A stretch of DNA of 64,000 nucleotides, from contig CACBYC010000003.1 of NCBI GenBank assembly GCA_902543405.1, positions 21,171 to 85,170 of the forward strand, written 5' to 3'. The position numbers and the translations under genes were made by a program. The notes under the pieces are model-generated. The model was not told where the DNA came from. It saw only the letters and a list, made by a program, of their open reading frames with translations, and did no database searches. Positions 51,547-61,172 of this stretch are shown one piece after another; position 1 is the stretch's first letter, and every line of letters starts with the position of its first letter. The stretch is from an uncultured Pelagibacteraceae bacterium (GTDB lineage: Bacteria > Pseudomonadota > Alphaproteobacteria > Pelagibacterales > Pelagibacteraceae).

Positions 51547-53532
51547 ATGCCTAAGAAAAAAAAAGTTAAAAAAAAAGTAATCTCTAAAAAACCTAAAGAG
51601 ACAGTTTATAAAACAAAGAAAGAATGGGTAAGTAAAGCTACCGTTAATAAATCTCAATATACAAAAAAATATAACGAGTCGATTAAAGACAATGATGGAT
51701 TTTGGAAAAAAGAAGGAAAAAGAATTAATTGGATTAAGCCTTATAAAAAAATTAAAGACGTTAAATATAGTAAAGATGATGTTCATATCAAATGGTTCTA
51801 TGATGGTACTTTAAATGCCTCAGCGAATTGTATTGATAGGCATCTTAAAAAAAATGCTAATAAGACTGCAATTATCTGGGTAGGAGACGATCCTAAAGTT
51901 CAAAAAAAAATTACATATAAAGAACTTCATAAAGAAGTTTCAAAAGCAGCAAATGGATTAAAAAATCTGGGAGTTCAAAGGGGTGACAGAGTAACAATTT
52001 ATCTAACCATGATACCAGAACTTGCCTACACAATGCTTGCGTGTGCAAGAATAGGTGCGGTTCACTCCATAATATTTGGAGGTTTTTCACCAGATAGTAT
52101 TTCAGGCAGAATTAATGATTGCGAATCTGATTATGTCATAACTGCAGATGAAGGAGTAAGAGGTGGCAAAACAATCCCTTTAAAATCTATTACAGATGAA
52201 GCGTTACAGAGCTGTCCCAACGTAAAGAAATGTATCGTTGTAAAGAGAACAGGTACCAAAAAAATTGATTGGTACAATGATCGTGATGTTTGGTATCACA
52301 AAATGACAAGTAAAGTCTCAACAAAATGTGAGCCTGAAGAAATGAATGCTGAAGATCCATTATTCATTCTTTACACATCTGGTTCAACTGGGAAACCAAA
52401 AGGTGTACTACATACAACTGGTGGATACATGGTTTATGCATCAATGACTCACCAATATATTTTTAATTATAAACCTAAAGATATTTACTGGTGCACAGCT
52501 GATATAGGTTGGGTTACAGGACACAGTTATATTATTTATGGTCCACTTGCTAACGGTGCAACTACAATTATGTTTGAAGGAATACCTACTTATCCTGATA
52601 CATCTAGGTGGTGGCAAATAGTTGATAAATATAAAGTAAATATTTTCTACACAGCTCCAACAGCAATCAGAGCTTTAATGAGAGAAGGTGATAAACCTGT
52701 AAAGAAAACATCTAGAAAGACTTTAAAACTTTTAGGTACTGTTGGTGAACCAATTAACCCTGAGGCTTGGGAATGGTACTACAAAACTGTTGGTGATAGT
52801 AAATGTCCAATCGTTGATACATGGTGGCAAACAGAAACAGGTGGGATTTTGATCAGTCCACAAACTGGAGCGATAGATTTAAAACCTGGATCTGCAACAA
52901 AACCATTTTATGGAATTAAACCAGAGATTTTAGATAAAGATGGCAAGGTTTTAAAAGGAGAAGCACAAGGCAGACTTTGTATTTCTCAATCATGGCCTGG
53001 ACAAATGAGAAGTGTCTATGGTGACCATCAAAGATTTATAGATACTTATTTTTCACAGTTTGATGGAAAATATTTTACAGGTGATGGCTGTAGAAGAGAT
53101 AAAGATGGCTATTATTGGATTACAGGAAGAGTAGATGATGTAATTATTGTTTCAGGCCATAATTTAGGTACCGCAGAAATAGAAAGTGCATTTGTAGCTC
53201 ATCCAAAGGTGGCTGAGGCAGCAGTAGTTGGTTACCCACATGATATAAAAGGAAACGGGTTGTACTGTTATGTAACTTTAAATGCTGGTGAAAAAAGTAC
53301 TCTTGATTTAGAGAGAGATTTAAAACTTTGGGTAAGAAAGCAAATTGGTCCAATAGCGACTCCGGACTTAATTCAATTTGCTCCGGGACTTCCAAAAACA
53401 AGATCAGGTAAAATAATGAGAAGAATTCTGAGAAAAATCGCTGCTAACGAACATGGTCAATTGGGGGATACAACCACTTTAGCAGATCCTTCAGTTGTTG
53501 AAAGCTTGGTAGATAACAGAAAAAATATCTAG
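51547..53532 (+). CDS. acsA: acetyl-CoA synthetase
   Basis: Acs activates acetate to acetyl-CoA through acetyl-AMP. The 661 residues include [46 protein letters not shown] and the acetylatable Lys of [13 protein letters not shown]. Normal proteins start near the FW(K/G) segment about 35 residues in; here about 20-25 extra lysine-rich residues precede it ([11 protein letters not shown]), and no better start codon was seen. The acetate-type sodium symporter lies 0.7 kb downstream. The 3' end overlaps the next convergent gene by 4 bases. Confidence 0.96.
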   Translation: MPKKKKVKKKVISKKPKETVYKTKKEWVSKATVNKSQYTKKYNESIKDNDGFWKKEGKRINWIKPYKKIKDVKYSKDDVHIKWFYDGTLNASANCIDRHLKKNANKTAIIWVGDDPKVQKKITYKELHKEVSKAANGLKNLGVQRGDRVTIYLTMIPELAYTMLACARIGAVHSIIFGGFSPDSISGRINDCESDYVITADEGVRGGKTIPLKSITDEALQSCPNVKKCIVVKRTGTKKIDWYNDRDVWYHKMTSKVSTKCEPEEMNAEDPLFILYTSGSTGKPKGVLHTTGGYMVYASMTHQYIFNYKPKDIYWCTADIGWVTGHSYIIYGPLANGATTIMFEGIPTYPDTSRWWQIVDKYKVNIFYTAPTAIRALMREGDKPVKKTSRKTLKLLGTVGEPINPEAWEWYYKTVGDSKCPIVDTWWQTETGGILISPQTGAIDLKPGSATKPFYGIKPEILDKDGKVLKGEAQGRLCISQSWPGQMRSVYGDHQRFIDTYFSQFDGKYFTGDGCRRDKDGYYWITGRVDDVIIVSGHNLGTAEIESAFVAHPKVAEAAVVGYPHDIKGNGLYCYVTLNAGEKSTLDLERDLKLWVRKQIGPIATPDLIQFAPGLPKTRSGKIMRRILRKIAANEHGQLGDTTTLADPSVVESLVDNRKNI

Positions 53533-54155
53533 ATCTTTATTAGTTTAGAAAATTCTTCCTTAATATTATCCCATTTTAAAATCATAGAATTGAGGACTAT
53601 TTTTCTATCAATAGATTTTAGTTCAGTAGCTACTGGGGCCCAGTTATACAATGCAAGAGCACTCTCATTGAAAGGCCAAGACTTATAATAGTCATCCCAT
53701 TTAATTTGATCTAATCTTTTCTGAAAACTAGCTCTTGCTTCATCAACAATTTCCTTAGGCATGCCATTCTCCAATTCTTTGTCCAAAATATTATTATAAA
53801 TTTCAGATGCTCTATTAGTTTCTCGGAAATTATAAAAAACATTTAAATACGAAACAGTATAAAAAGATAAATCTTGAAGTGAAATTGCATATATGTTCCA
53901 TTTAGCTGTGTTAATTGATTTTAAAAATTTTTCATCATCAAAATGGAGAACCCATTTAGTGCCCATTCTTGTTTTCAAATAATTATATAAAGTAACTTGT
54001 GATACCCATGCTGATTTTTGCTGAATAAATACTTTTAAATCATCAACATTCTTTATTTTTTTCTTTGGCAAAATGCCTTTAAACATTGCAACTAGATAAA
54101 CTTTGAAATCTTCAAGTTTTATATCTTTTAAGTTGAAACTGTATTTAAGGGCCAT
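53529..54155 (-). CDS. hypothetical cytoplasmic protein
   Basis: I cannot assign this 208-residue protein. It has no signal peptide or membrane helix, is helical, and has several Trp and Tyr residues; [14 protein letters not shown] and [19 protein letters not shown] are conspicuous. It lies on the opposite strand between acetyl-CoA synthetase and the symporter genes, its start facing the symporter promoter, so a regulatory or accessory role in acetate uptake could be tested but is not shown. Confidence 0.7.
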   Translation of the reverse strand: MALKYSFNLKDIKLEDFKVYLVAMFKGILPKKKIKNVDDLKVFIQQKSAWVSQVTLYNYLKTRMGTKWVLHFDDEKFLKSINTAKWNIYAISLQDLSFYTVSYLNVFYNFRETNRASEIYNNILDKELENGMPKEIVDEARASFQKRLDQIKWDDYYKSWPFNESALALYNWAPVATELKSIDRKIVLNSMILKWDNIKEEFSKLIKI

Positions 54156-54177
54156 TTATCTACCTAATATGTTGATG

Positions 54178-54183
54178 TATAAT
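54178..54183 (+). promoter_or_regulatory. -10 box upstream of the symporter operon
   Basis: TATAAT at 54178-54183 lies 93 bases before the DUF4212 ATG, with a weak -35 (TTTATC at 54155-54160). AGGAGAGAG at 54262-54270, five bases before the ATG, is one of the best Shine-Dalgarno sequences in the window. Confidence 0.5.
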
Positions 54184-54275
54184 GTAAAAATGACACAATA
54201 TCGAGTGTTTTTAGGGGTTTAAATAAATTTGATTATCGGTATGGTTCTTTATTTAACCTATAGGAGAGAGAAAAA

Positions 54276-54542
54276 ATGTCGAAACAAGAACAACACTGGG
54301 AAAAAACCAGAAACTTGCTCTTTATTACATTAGCAATTTGGTTTGTTTTCTCAATTGGCATCTTTCTTTTCGGAGCCGAAATGCAAGAATCAAGCATTAG
54401 ACCATTTGGATATCCTTTAACGTATTGGTTTACATGTCAGGGATCGCTTGCAATCTTCGTCATTCTAATTTTCTGGTTTGCCGGTCGACAAGAGAAAATT
54501 GATGATGAATTCGGATTTACTGAAAGAGAGGGTGATCAATGA
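54276..54542 (+). CDS. DUF4212 small subunit of sodium:solute symporter
   Basis: An 88-residue two-helix membrane protein of the DUF4212 family, which regularly precedes acetate-type SSS symporters. WEKTRNLLFITLAIWFVFS and the FPLTYWF-like segment (YPLTYWFTCQGS) are characteristic. It overlaps the symporter start by 4 bases and is assumed to be its partner. A strong ribosome binding site precedes it. Confidence 0.92.
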   Translation: MSKQEQHWEKTRNLLFITLAIWFVFSIGIFLFGAEMQESSIRPFGYPLTYWFTCQGSLAIFVILIFWFAGRQEKIDDEFGFTEREGDQ

Positions 54543-56353
54543 TAAAAGGTAAATTTATAGATAATCTACCGAAGGTCTATGGGATATATACTGGAGGTTT
54601 TCTAGTATTTATCATCATAATGGCAATAGCTGAACAAGCTGGAATGACAGCAAAAATGATTGGTATCTTTTTTGTATCTTTTACAGTTTTGATTTATGCT
54701 TTAATTGGTTGGTTATCAAGAACACTTCAAACAGACGCTTATTACGTAGCTGGAAGACAAGTACCTACTGTATTTAATGGAATGGCAACTGCAGCAGACT
54801 GGATGTCTGGTGCATCTTTTGTAGCCATGGCAGGTGGTATTTATTTTAAAGGCTATGGTTATATGGCACTGCTTGTTGGATGGACTGGTGGATACGTACT
54901 CGTTGCATCTTTGTTAGCACCATATCTTAGAAAATTTGGATGTTATACTGTACCAGATTTTATAGGAACTCGTTACGGTGGTAACTTAGCAAGATTTAGC
55001 GCTGTTATAGTCTTAACTGTTGCATCATTCACTTACGTGACTGCTCAAATTAACGCTACAGGTACAATTGCATCTGTTGCTTTAGATATTCCATTTGAAA
55101 TTGCAGTTTACGTTGGACTAGCTAGTATTTTGATGTGCTCAATGCTTGGTGGAATGAGAGCAGTAACTTGGACACAAGTTGCTCAATATATTGTATTAAT
55201 TATTGCTTATTTACTTCCAGTTTTCTGGATAAGTAACAATATTGGTGCAGGTTTCTTTCCACACTTCATGTTAGCTGACGAAGTAGCAAGAATTGCAGAA
55301 CTTGAAGGTCAATTTGGATTTGTTAAAAACTCAGCTGCAGATTTAGCTACCGTTCCAAAAGGATTGTCTGCAATTACTAAAGCTCACTCATCAGTTAATG
55401 CAACACCTTGGGCGTTTATTTCATTAGCAGTATGTATGATGGCAGGAACAGCTTCATTACCTCACGTTATGATGAGATACTTTACTACTCCAAGTGTAAG
55501 AACAGCAAGAAGATCAGTAGGTTGGTCATTATTCTTTATATTCCTTCTTTATTCTTCTGCTCCAATGTTAGCTACTCTATCGAAAATTTCGTTGATGGAT
55601 CCTAACTTGGCTACTGGAATTATTGGTAAATCAATAGCTGAAGTTCAAGCTCTTGACTGGTATCAAAACTGGAACCAAGCGAAGTTGATGTTTGTAAGTG
55701 ACTTTAACGGCAATGGAACTCTTGAACTTAACGAGTTCTTCATGAAAGGTAGTGCTGTTGTACTAGCAACACCTGAAATTGCTGGATTGCCTTATGTAAT
55801 ATCTGGACTAGTTGCTGCTGGAGGTATGGCTGCTGCCATGTCAACTGCGGATGGATTAGTTTTAGCTATTTCAAATGCGTTATCACATGATGTTTACTAC
55901 AAGATCATTAATCCAAAAGCTGAAACTGCAAAAAGATTAATTGTTGCAAGGGTATTACTTGTACTAATTGGTTTTGCAGGAGCTACAATTGCAGCACTAG
56001 AGATACAAGGTATTTTAGGTTCGGTAATTTGGGCTTTTGACTTTGCGATGTCTGGACTATTCTTCCCACTTGTACTTGGTGTATGGTGGAAGAGAGCTAA
56101 TGCACCAGGAGCTGTTGCGGGAATGCTATTAGGACTGATTTCAGGAACTGCGTATCTAGTTTGGGTACGAAGTGGTGGATCTGGGTTCTTAGGCATAACT
56201 CAGCTTACTTTTGGAATAGTTGGAGCAGCTGTAAGTTTAGTTTCTATGATTGTTGTCAGCTTAATAACTGCAGCACCGGACGCAGCTACTCAGAAGATGG
56301 TTGATGATGTACGTGTACCAAGTGGTAAAACCATACTTGGAAAACAACATTAA
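54539..56353 (+). CDS. actP: sodium:solute symporter, acetate permease type (ActP/VC2705 family)
   Basis: A 604-residue SSS-family symporter with about 13 helices. YYVAGRQVPTVFNGMATAAD and WMSGASFVAMAG are signature segments, with GGMAAAMSTADGLVLAISNA later. The group linked to DUF4212 takes up acetate or other short monocarboxylates with sodium. The acsA gene nearby supports acetate. A stem-loop follows the stop. Confidence 0.9.
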   Translation: MIKGKFIDNLPKVYGIYTGGFLVFIIIMAIAEQAGMTAKMIGIFFVSFTVLIYALIGWLSRTLQTDAYYVAGRQVPTVFNGMATAADWMSGASFVAMAGGIYFKGYGYMALLVGWTGGYVLVASLLAPYLRKFGCYTVPDFIGTRYGGNLARFSAVIVLTVASFTYVTAQINATGTIASVALDIPFEIAVYVGLASILMCSMLGGMRAVTWTQVAQYIVLIIAYLLPVFWISNNIGAGFFPHFMLADEVARIAELEGQFGFVKNSAADLATVPKGLSAITKAHSSVNATPWAFISLAVCMMAGTASLPHVMMRYFTTPSVRTARRSVGWSLFFIFLLYSSAPMLATLSKISLMDPNLATGIIGKSIAEVQALDWYQNWNQAKLMFVSDFNGNGTLELNEFFMKGSAVVLATPEIAGLPYVISGLVAAGGMAAAMSTADGLVLAISNALSHDVYYKIINPKAETAKRLIVARVLLVLIGFAGATIAALEIQGILGSVIWAFDFAMSGLFFPLVLGVWWKRANAPGAVAGMLLGLISGTAYLVWVRSGGSGFLGITQLTFGIVGAAVSLVSMIVVSLITAAPDAATQKMVDDVRVPSGKTILGKQH

Positions 56354-56369
56354 TTAAAATATATTATTT

Positions 56370-56392
56370 TAGGGGCGAAATTTTCGCCCCTA
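56370..56392 (+). terminator. stem-loop after the symporter gene
   Basis: GGGGCGAA and TTCGCCCC, flanked by TA/TA, form a stem of at least eight pairs with a three-base loop, 17 bases after the actP stop. No T-tract follows, so it may protect the mRNA 3' end or give partial termination before the next gene, whose ATG is 14 bases away. Confidence 0.6.
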
Positions 56393-56405
56393 GATAAGAT
56401 CTTAA

Positions 56406-56756
56406 ATGTCAGCAAACTTTCACCCCTTAGTTTATATAATTGATTATATCCTTGGAGTTATAATGTGGACTCTAATTGGACGAGTTGCGATGAATATTTT
56501 CCAGAAGGAAGATTCACAATTTTTCTTTATGAAAGTATTTGTGAAATTAACAAACCCACTTATAAAAATATTTAAACCAATTACCCCAAACTTTATTATA
56601 GGACCTTTAGTACCACTTTATGTGGCTTGGTTCTTTTACATGGGTCGTTTCTATTTAATGCCTTATTTACTTGGTTATTCAGTTATGGGTATGCTTTCGT
56701 TCCCTCTTGAAAGTGAAATTGCTCGAGAAATATATAGAATATTTAGCAAAAACTAA
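56406..56756 (+). CDS. YggT-like membrane protein
   Basis: A 116-residue protein with two or three helices. FVKLTNPLIKIFKPITPNF resembles the amphipathic loop of YggT (compare FTYKLTDPILNKIRGFLP in the yggT of this window), and GPLVPLYVAWFFYMGRFY forms a second helix. I infer a distant YggT relative of unknown function. It lies between actP and rpe. Confidence 0.7.
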   Translation: MSANFHPLVYIIDYILGVIMWTLIGRVAMNIFQKEDSQFFFMKVFVKLTNPLIKIFKPITPNFIIGPLVPLYVAWFFYMGRFYLMPYLLGYSVMGMLSFPLESEIAREIYRIFSKN

Positions 56757-56799
56757 TTCAAATAGAACAAAAAATTGATACTAATATTTTTAGTATTAA

Positions 56800-57459
56800 A
56801 TGAAAAAAATTCAAATTTCTCCATCTATATTATCTGCTGACTTCAGTCAGCTTGGCAATGAAATTAAGAAGCTAGAACAAGGTGGAGCTGACTTAATTCA
56901 CGTCGATGTAATGGACGGCCACTTTGTCCCAAATTTAACAATTGGACCTCCAGTAATAAAAAACCTAAGAAAATATACTAAGCTTCCGTTTGATGTACAC
57001 TTAATGATATCCCCAGTACATAAATACATTGAAAATTATGCAAATGCTGGTGCCGATATAATAACTATTCATCCTGAAGCCACTGAAAACTTAAAAAAAT
57101 CTATAAGTTTGATAAAAAAATTTGGAAAAAAAGTTGGTGTATCTTTAAATCCAAAAACTGAAATAAAAACTTTGATTGATGAAATAGATGATATTGATTT
57201 AGTTCTTGTTATGAGTGTTAACCCTGGTTTTGGAGGACAAAAATTTATGCCTGAAGTATTAGATAAAATAAAAGAATTAAAAATAATAAAAGATAAAAAC
57301 CAATATCACTTTGATATTGAGGTTGATGGAGGAATTAATTTTAGTAATTCAAAAATAGTTTTAGAAGCTGGAGCTGATATTTTGGTATCTGGAACCACAA
57401 TTTTTAAAGAGAACAATGGGGATATTAAAACTAATATTGAAAAACTAAAATCAATGTAA
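56800..57459 (+). CDS. rpe: ribulose-phosphate 3-epimerase
   Basis: Rpe interconverts ribulose 5-phosphate and xylulose 5-phosphate. The 219-residue TIM barrel has HVDVMDGHFVPNLTIGPP, FDVHLMI, MSVNPGFGGQKF, VDGGI and VSGTTIF. The metal and catalytic His and Asp residues are present. It begins a plus-strand run with the heparinase-fold gene and purH. Confidence 0.96.
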   Translation: MKKIQISPSILSADFSQLGNEIKKLEQGGADLIHVDVMDGHFVPNLTIGPPVIKNLRKYTKLPFDVHLMISPVHKYIENYANAGADIITIHPEATENLKKSISLIKKFGKKVGVSLNPKTEIKTLIDEIDDIDLVLVMSVNPGFGGQKFMPEVLDKIKELKIIKDKNQYHFDIEVDGGINFSNSKIVLEAGADILVSGTTIFKENNGDIKTNIEKLKSM

Positions 57460-57461
57460 AA

Positions 57462-59090
57462 ATGTTTTTAAAAAGTTCTTTTAATTATATCAATGAATTT
57501 TATTTTATTTTTAAAAAGCAAATACGAAAAATTTATTTAAACTCATCTATCTATAATAAAAAAATTTCAAGAGTTGACGAAAATGTTTTAGTTTACCGAC
57601 CAAGTCTTAATATACTTAGTTCATTAATAAAATATGAAAAACAAAAAAACAAGATTGAAGATTTTAATGTTCAATCAATATGGGAAAATAAAAATTTAAA
57701 TTATAATGATTTTAAAAAACTGCATAGTTTTTATTGGCTATTTTCAATAGATCTAAAATCTTCAAATAAGGTTACTCAATCAATTGTGGAGAATTGGATT
57801 AAAAAAAATCAAAATTATGAAACAAAGAGTTGGGAAGTAGATATTCTTTCTAAAAGAATAATAGCTTGGATTTCAAATTCAAAAATAACCTATGATGAAT
57901 CTGGAAATAACTATAAAAATAGTTTCAACGAAATAATTAGCAAGCAAGTAAATCATCTAATAAATGAAATTGATAGATCATCTGATTTAAACAACAAAAT
58001 GATAGGCTGTACAGCGATAACTCTTGCAGGAATAGCATACAAAAATAATAGGTTTTTGGGATACGGATTAGACTTACTTAAAAAAATTATTAATACTTCT
58101 TTTGATAATAACTACTTCCCAAAATCAAGAAATATAAGACAGATGGTTTTTTATTTAAAATATTTTATTTTGATAAGAGAACTTTTAAAAGACTCCTTAA
58201 ATGATATTCCAGAGTACTTAAATGAAATTATTCATTTTCTAGGTAAATCCTATGATTTTATTTGGGGATCGTTAGGGCAGAGTTTATTATTTAACGGAAA
58301 TAATAATTCAAATAATAATGACTTTGATAAATATCTATCTCTTTTTAAGTATAAGTTTAAGAGTGATACATTCGACGTATCTGGCTATACAATCTTAAAA
58401 AATAAAAATGCAGTTCTTGGAATGGATACAGGGTGCAATCCAGCAAAAAATTACTCCGAAAATTATCAAGGTGGACCCTTATCATTTGAATTTTTTTTTA
58501 AAGATAAAAAACTAATTACAAACTCTGGATATTTTCAAGATCATAATCATCAACTAAATACGATATCAAAAACAACTGCAAATCATTCAACATTAATTTT
58601 GGATAACTCCTCTGCTTGTAATTTCAAAAAAAATAGCAAAGGTCTGAGTACGGTTAGTAAAGGATTTAAAACATTCGACAAAGAAGTAACTTATGAAAAA
58701 AATTATTGGAGAATTAAATGTTCTCATGACGGATATTTAGCAAGATATGGGGTAATTCATCAAAGAAATTTAGAATTTGATAACGATAAAAGTATTCTTT
58801 TTGGGAAAGAAAAACTTATCAAAAAAAAAAATTTTAAAGTTACAAATTTTGAAATAAGGTTTCATCTGTTACCAAATATTAAAGTAACAAAGCTTCAAGA
58901 TAAAAAATCTGTTTTAATTGAATTAGAAAATTCTGGTTGGAGGTTCTTTTCAAATGATGGACTGATAGGGGTTGAAACTGGCTTATATTTTGGTAATAAA
59001 AATAATTATATTGAGAACCAAAATATTTTTATCTCTGGTGTTACTCAAAATAATGAGCAATTGATTGAATGGCAGATTAGTAAAATATGA
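57462..59090 (+). CDS. heparinase II/III-fold protein
   Basis: A 542-residue protein with an N-terminal alpha/alpha toroid region and C-terminal beta region. In the latter GGPLSFEFFFKDKKLITNSG, TTANHSTLILDNSS and EIRFHLLPNI are family features. The heparinase group cleaves uronic-acid polysaccharides by elimination, but this housekeeping version, located between rpe and purH in many alphaproteobacteria, has no established substrate. No signal peptide is obvious. It overlaps purH by 4 bases. Confidence 0.85.
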   Translation: MFLKSSFNYINEFYFIFKKQIRKIYLNSSIYNKKISRVDENVLVYRPSLNILSSLIKYEKQKNKIEDFNVQSIWENKNLNYNDFKKLHSFYWLFSIDLKSSNKVTQSIVENWIKKNQNYETKSWEVDILSKRIIAWISNSKITYDESGNNYKNSFNEIISKQVNHLINEIDRSSDLNNKMIGCTAITLAGIAYKNNRFLGYGLDLLKKIINTSFDNNYFPKSRNIRQMVFYLKYFILIRELLKDSLNDIPEYLNEIIHFLGKSYDFIWGSLGQSLLFNGNNNSNNNDFDKYLSLFKYKFKSDTFDVSGYTILKNKNAVLGMDTGCNPAKNYSENYQGGPLSFEFFFKDKKLITNSGYFQDHNHQLNTISKTTANHSTLILDNSSACNFKKNSKGLSTVSKGFKTFDKEVTYEKNYWRIKCSHDGYLARYGVIHQRNLEFDNDKSILFGKEKLIKKKNFKVTNFEIRFHLLPNIKVTKLQDKKSVLIELENSGWRFFSNDGLIGVETGLYFGNKNNYIENQNIFISGVTQNNEQLIEWQISKI

Positions 59091-60631
59091 GTAAAAAAAT
59101 TAAAAAAGCAATTATATCTCTCTCAGATAAATCAGAAATTAAGTTAATTTTAAATACACTTAAAAAATATAGAATTAATGTCATAAGCTCTGGAGGTACA
59201 TCTAAAGAAATCAAGAAATTAGGATACAAATGTACTGAAGTATCAGATTATACAAATACACTTGAAATATTGGATGGTAGAGTAAAAACACTTCATCCAA
59301 AGTTGTATGCAGGCATTTTGAGCAAGAGAGATAATAAAAATCATAAAAAAGAACTTAAAAAATATAACTATGAAGAAATAGATTTAGTAATAGTTAATTT
59401 TTATCCATTTGAGGAAAAACTAAAACTTACAAGTGATCATAATAAACTAATTGAAAATATAGATATTGGAGGCCCAACCCTCGTAAGAGCAGCTGCTAAA
59501 AACTATAGGCACACAACTGTATTGACCTCTCCGCATCAGTACAAAGAATTCATTTTGGATTTAGAGAAAAATAAAGGTTCTACAAGTCTAGAATTTAGAA
59601 AAAAACTTTCTCAGATAGCATTTAACCTAACGGCATACTACGACTCAGTTATTTCAAAGTATTTTAATGATTATAATAATGATTATTTTCCTCAAAAAAA
59701 AACTATCCATGGAAACTTGGTAGAAGTATTACGATACGGTGAAAATCCTCATCAAAAATCAGCGATATATAGTAGAAATGATAATTTAGATATAACTCAA
59801 CTAAGTGGAAAAAAATTAAGTTATAATAATTATAATGATATTTATGCAGCTTTAAATATTTCACAGACACTTCCCAAAAATACTGGAACTGTAATTGTTA
59901 AACATGCTAATCCATGTGGTGTTTCAATAAATAACAGTAAAATAAAGAGTTACAAAGAGGCTCTAGCATGTGATCCTATAAGTGCATTTGGAGGGATTGT
60001 CTTGTGTAATTTCAAAGTAAATAAAAAAATAGCTATAGAATTAAATAAAATATTTTTAGAAGTTATTATAGGAATTGGATTTGACAAAGGCTCTCTTAAA
60101 ATTCTTAAAAAAAGGAAAAATTTAAGGTTAATAGATGCATCTAAATTAAAACCACAAAACATAGTTAATATAACTAATAACTTCGACTCTTTATTGCTTC
60201 AAAGCTTAGATGACAAAATCTTTAAAAAAGATAATTTCAAGATTGTCTCTAAAGCTAAACCAACAAAAAAAGTATTAGATGATCTACTGTTTGCTTTTAA
60301 TGTTTGTAGAAACGTAAAATCTAATGCAATTGTCTTAACAAAAAATAGTTCAACTGTCGGAATTGGATCAGGTCAGCCAAGTAGATTAGATAGTTGCAAA
60401 ATAGCAATAGACAAAATGAAGAAATTCCAAAAAATTAATGCAAATGATATGATTTTAGGAGCATCTGATGCTTTTTTTCCATTTGTAGATGGAATTGAAA
60501 TGTTAGTTCAAAATGGTGTGAGTGCAATCATTCAACCCTCTGGATCAATTCGTGATAAAGAAATTATTAAATATGCGAATAAATTAGGTGTGGTACTTGT
60601 ATTCTCAAAAACCAGACATTTTAAACATTAA
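59087..60631 (+). CDS. purH: bifunctional AICAR transformylase/IMP cyclohydrolase
   Basis: PurH completes IMP synthesis. The 514 residues start with an MGS-like cyclohydrolase domain (IISSGGTSKEIKKLG-like, RVKTLHPKLYAGIL) followed by the transformylase domain (LRYGENPHQKSA, VKHANPCGVS, SDAFFPFVDGIE). It ends 4 bases before the convergent pterin dehydratase gene. Confidence 0.96.
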   Translation: MSKKIKKAIISLSDKSEIKLILNTLKKYRINVISSGGTSKEIKKLGYKCTEVSDYTNTLEILDGRVKTLHPKLYAGILSKRDNKNHKKELKKYNYEEIDLVIVNFYPFEEKLKLTSDHNKLIENIDIGGPTLVRAAAKNYRHTTVLTSPHQYKEFILDLEKNKGSTSLEFRKKLSQIAFNLTAYYDSVISKYFNDYNNDYFPQKKTIHGNLVEVLRYGENPHQKSAIYSRNDNLDITQLSGKKLSYNNYNDIYAALNISQTLPKNTGTVIVKHANPCGVSINNSKIKSYKEALACDPISAFGGIVLCNFKVNKKIAIELNKIFLEVIIGIGFDKGSLKILKKRKNLRLIDASKLKPQNIVNITNNFDSLLLQSLDDKIFKKDNFKIVSKAKPTKKVLDDLLFAFNVCRNVKSNAIVLTKNSSTVGIGSGQPSRLDSCKIAIDKMKKFQKINANDMILGASDAFFPFVDGIEMLVQNGVSAIIQPSGSIRDKEIIKYANKLGVVLVFSKTRHFKH

Positions 60632-60635
60632 AAAA

Positions 60636-60974
60636 TTAATTAATTTTATCAATTTTTGCTGCTAGAACAAAATCACTCTCATGTAATCCACTAATAGCAT
60701 GTGTCTGTATTTTAATTTTTGCATAACCCCAGCCAAACCATATATCTGGGTGATGTCCTTCTTGCTCAGCAATTTCTCCAACTTTATTTACAAATGATTG
60801 GCTTTCTAAAAAATTATTAAATTTAAAATTTTTAATTATGTAATAATCTTTATTATCCAGAGACTGAACATCCCAACCATCAACTTTCTTTAGGTATTTG
60901 TGTATTTCCTCAAGATTAAAACTTGGTATTCCACCTTCACATGGAATACATTTTTTATCTGCTAATTCTGACAT
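60636..60974 (-). CDS. phhB: 4a-hydroxytetrahydrobiopterin dehydratase
   Basis: A 112-residue pterin-4a-carbinolamine dehydratase. The motif EQEGHHPDIWFGWGYAKI with His74, His75 and later His92 is complete. It recycles the pterin formed by aromatic amino acid hydroxylases or serves in molybdopterin-type metabolism; no phenylalanine hydroxylase is seen nearby. Confidence 0.94.
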   Translation of the reverse strand: MSELADKKCIPCEGGIPSFNLEEIHKYLKKVDGWDVQSLDNKDYYIIKNFKFNNFLESQSFVNKVGEIAEQEGHHPDIWFGWGYAKIKIQTHAISGLHESDFVLAAKIDKIN

Positions 60975-61034
60975 ATAAAATTAAATTAAATTATATATTT
61001 TTTAATGTAAATAATTAAATTTGACCTGAGACAT

Positions 61035-61109
61035 TGGAGCGGGCAATGGGACTCGAACCCACGACCTTCTCGTTGGCAACGAGACGCTCTACCACTGAGC
61101 TATGCCCGC
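61035..61109 (-). tRNA. tRNA-Gly(GCC)
   Basis: A 75-base cloverleaf with encoded CCA. Acceptor GCGGGCA/TGCCCGC, D-stem GCTC/GAGC, anticodon stem TCTCG/CGAGA with loop TTGCCAA (anticodon GCC), and T-arm GTGGG-TTCGAGT-CCCAT all pair. It is the only RNA gene of standard type found in the window. Confidence 0.98.
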
Positions 61110-61172
61110 TTGTTAAATATTTATAATAATTAGCTATTATATTAAATACAAGCAATAAAATATTAAACATTT

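Noticed and set aside
53144..53401. Minus-strand 85-residue frame inside acsA and similar long antisense frames (for example 50102-50620 in tsaD)
   Set aside because: Codon-mirror shadows of conserved coding sequence; no start signals and no family resemblance.
56370..56392. Full Rho-independent terminator after actP
   Set aside because: The stem is strong, but no T-tract follows in the plus sense; kept only as a stem-loop with lower confidence.
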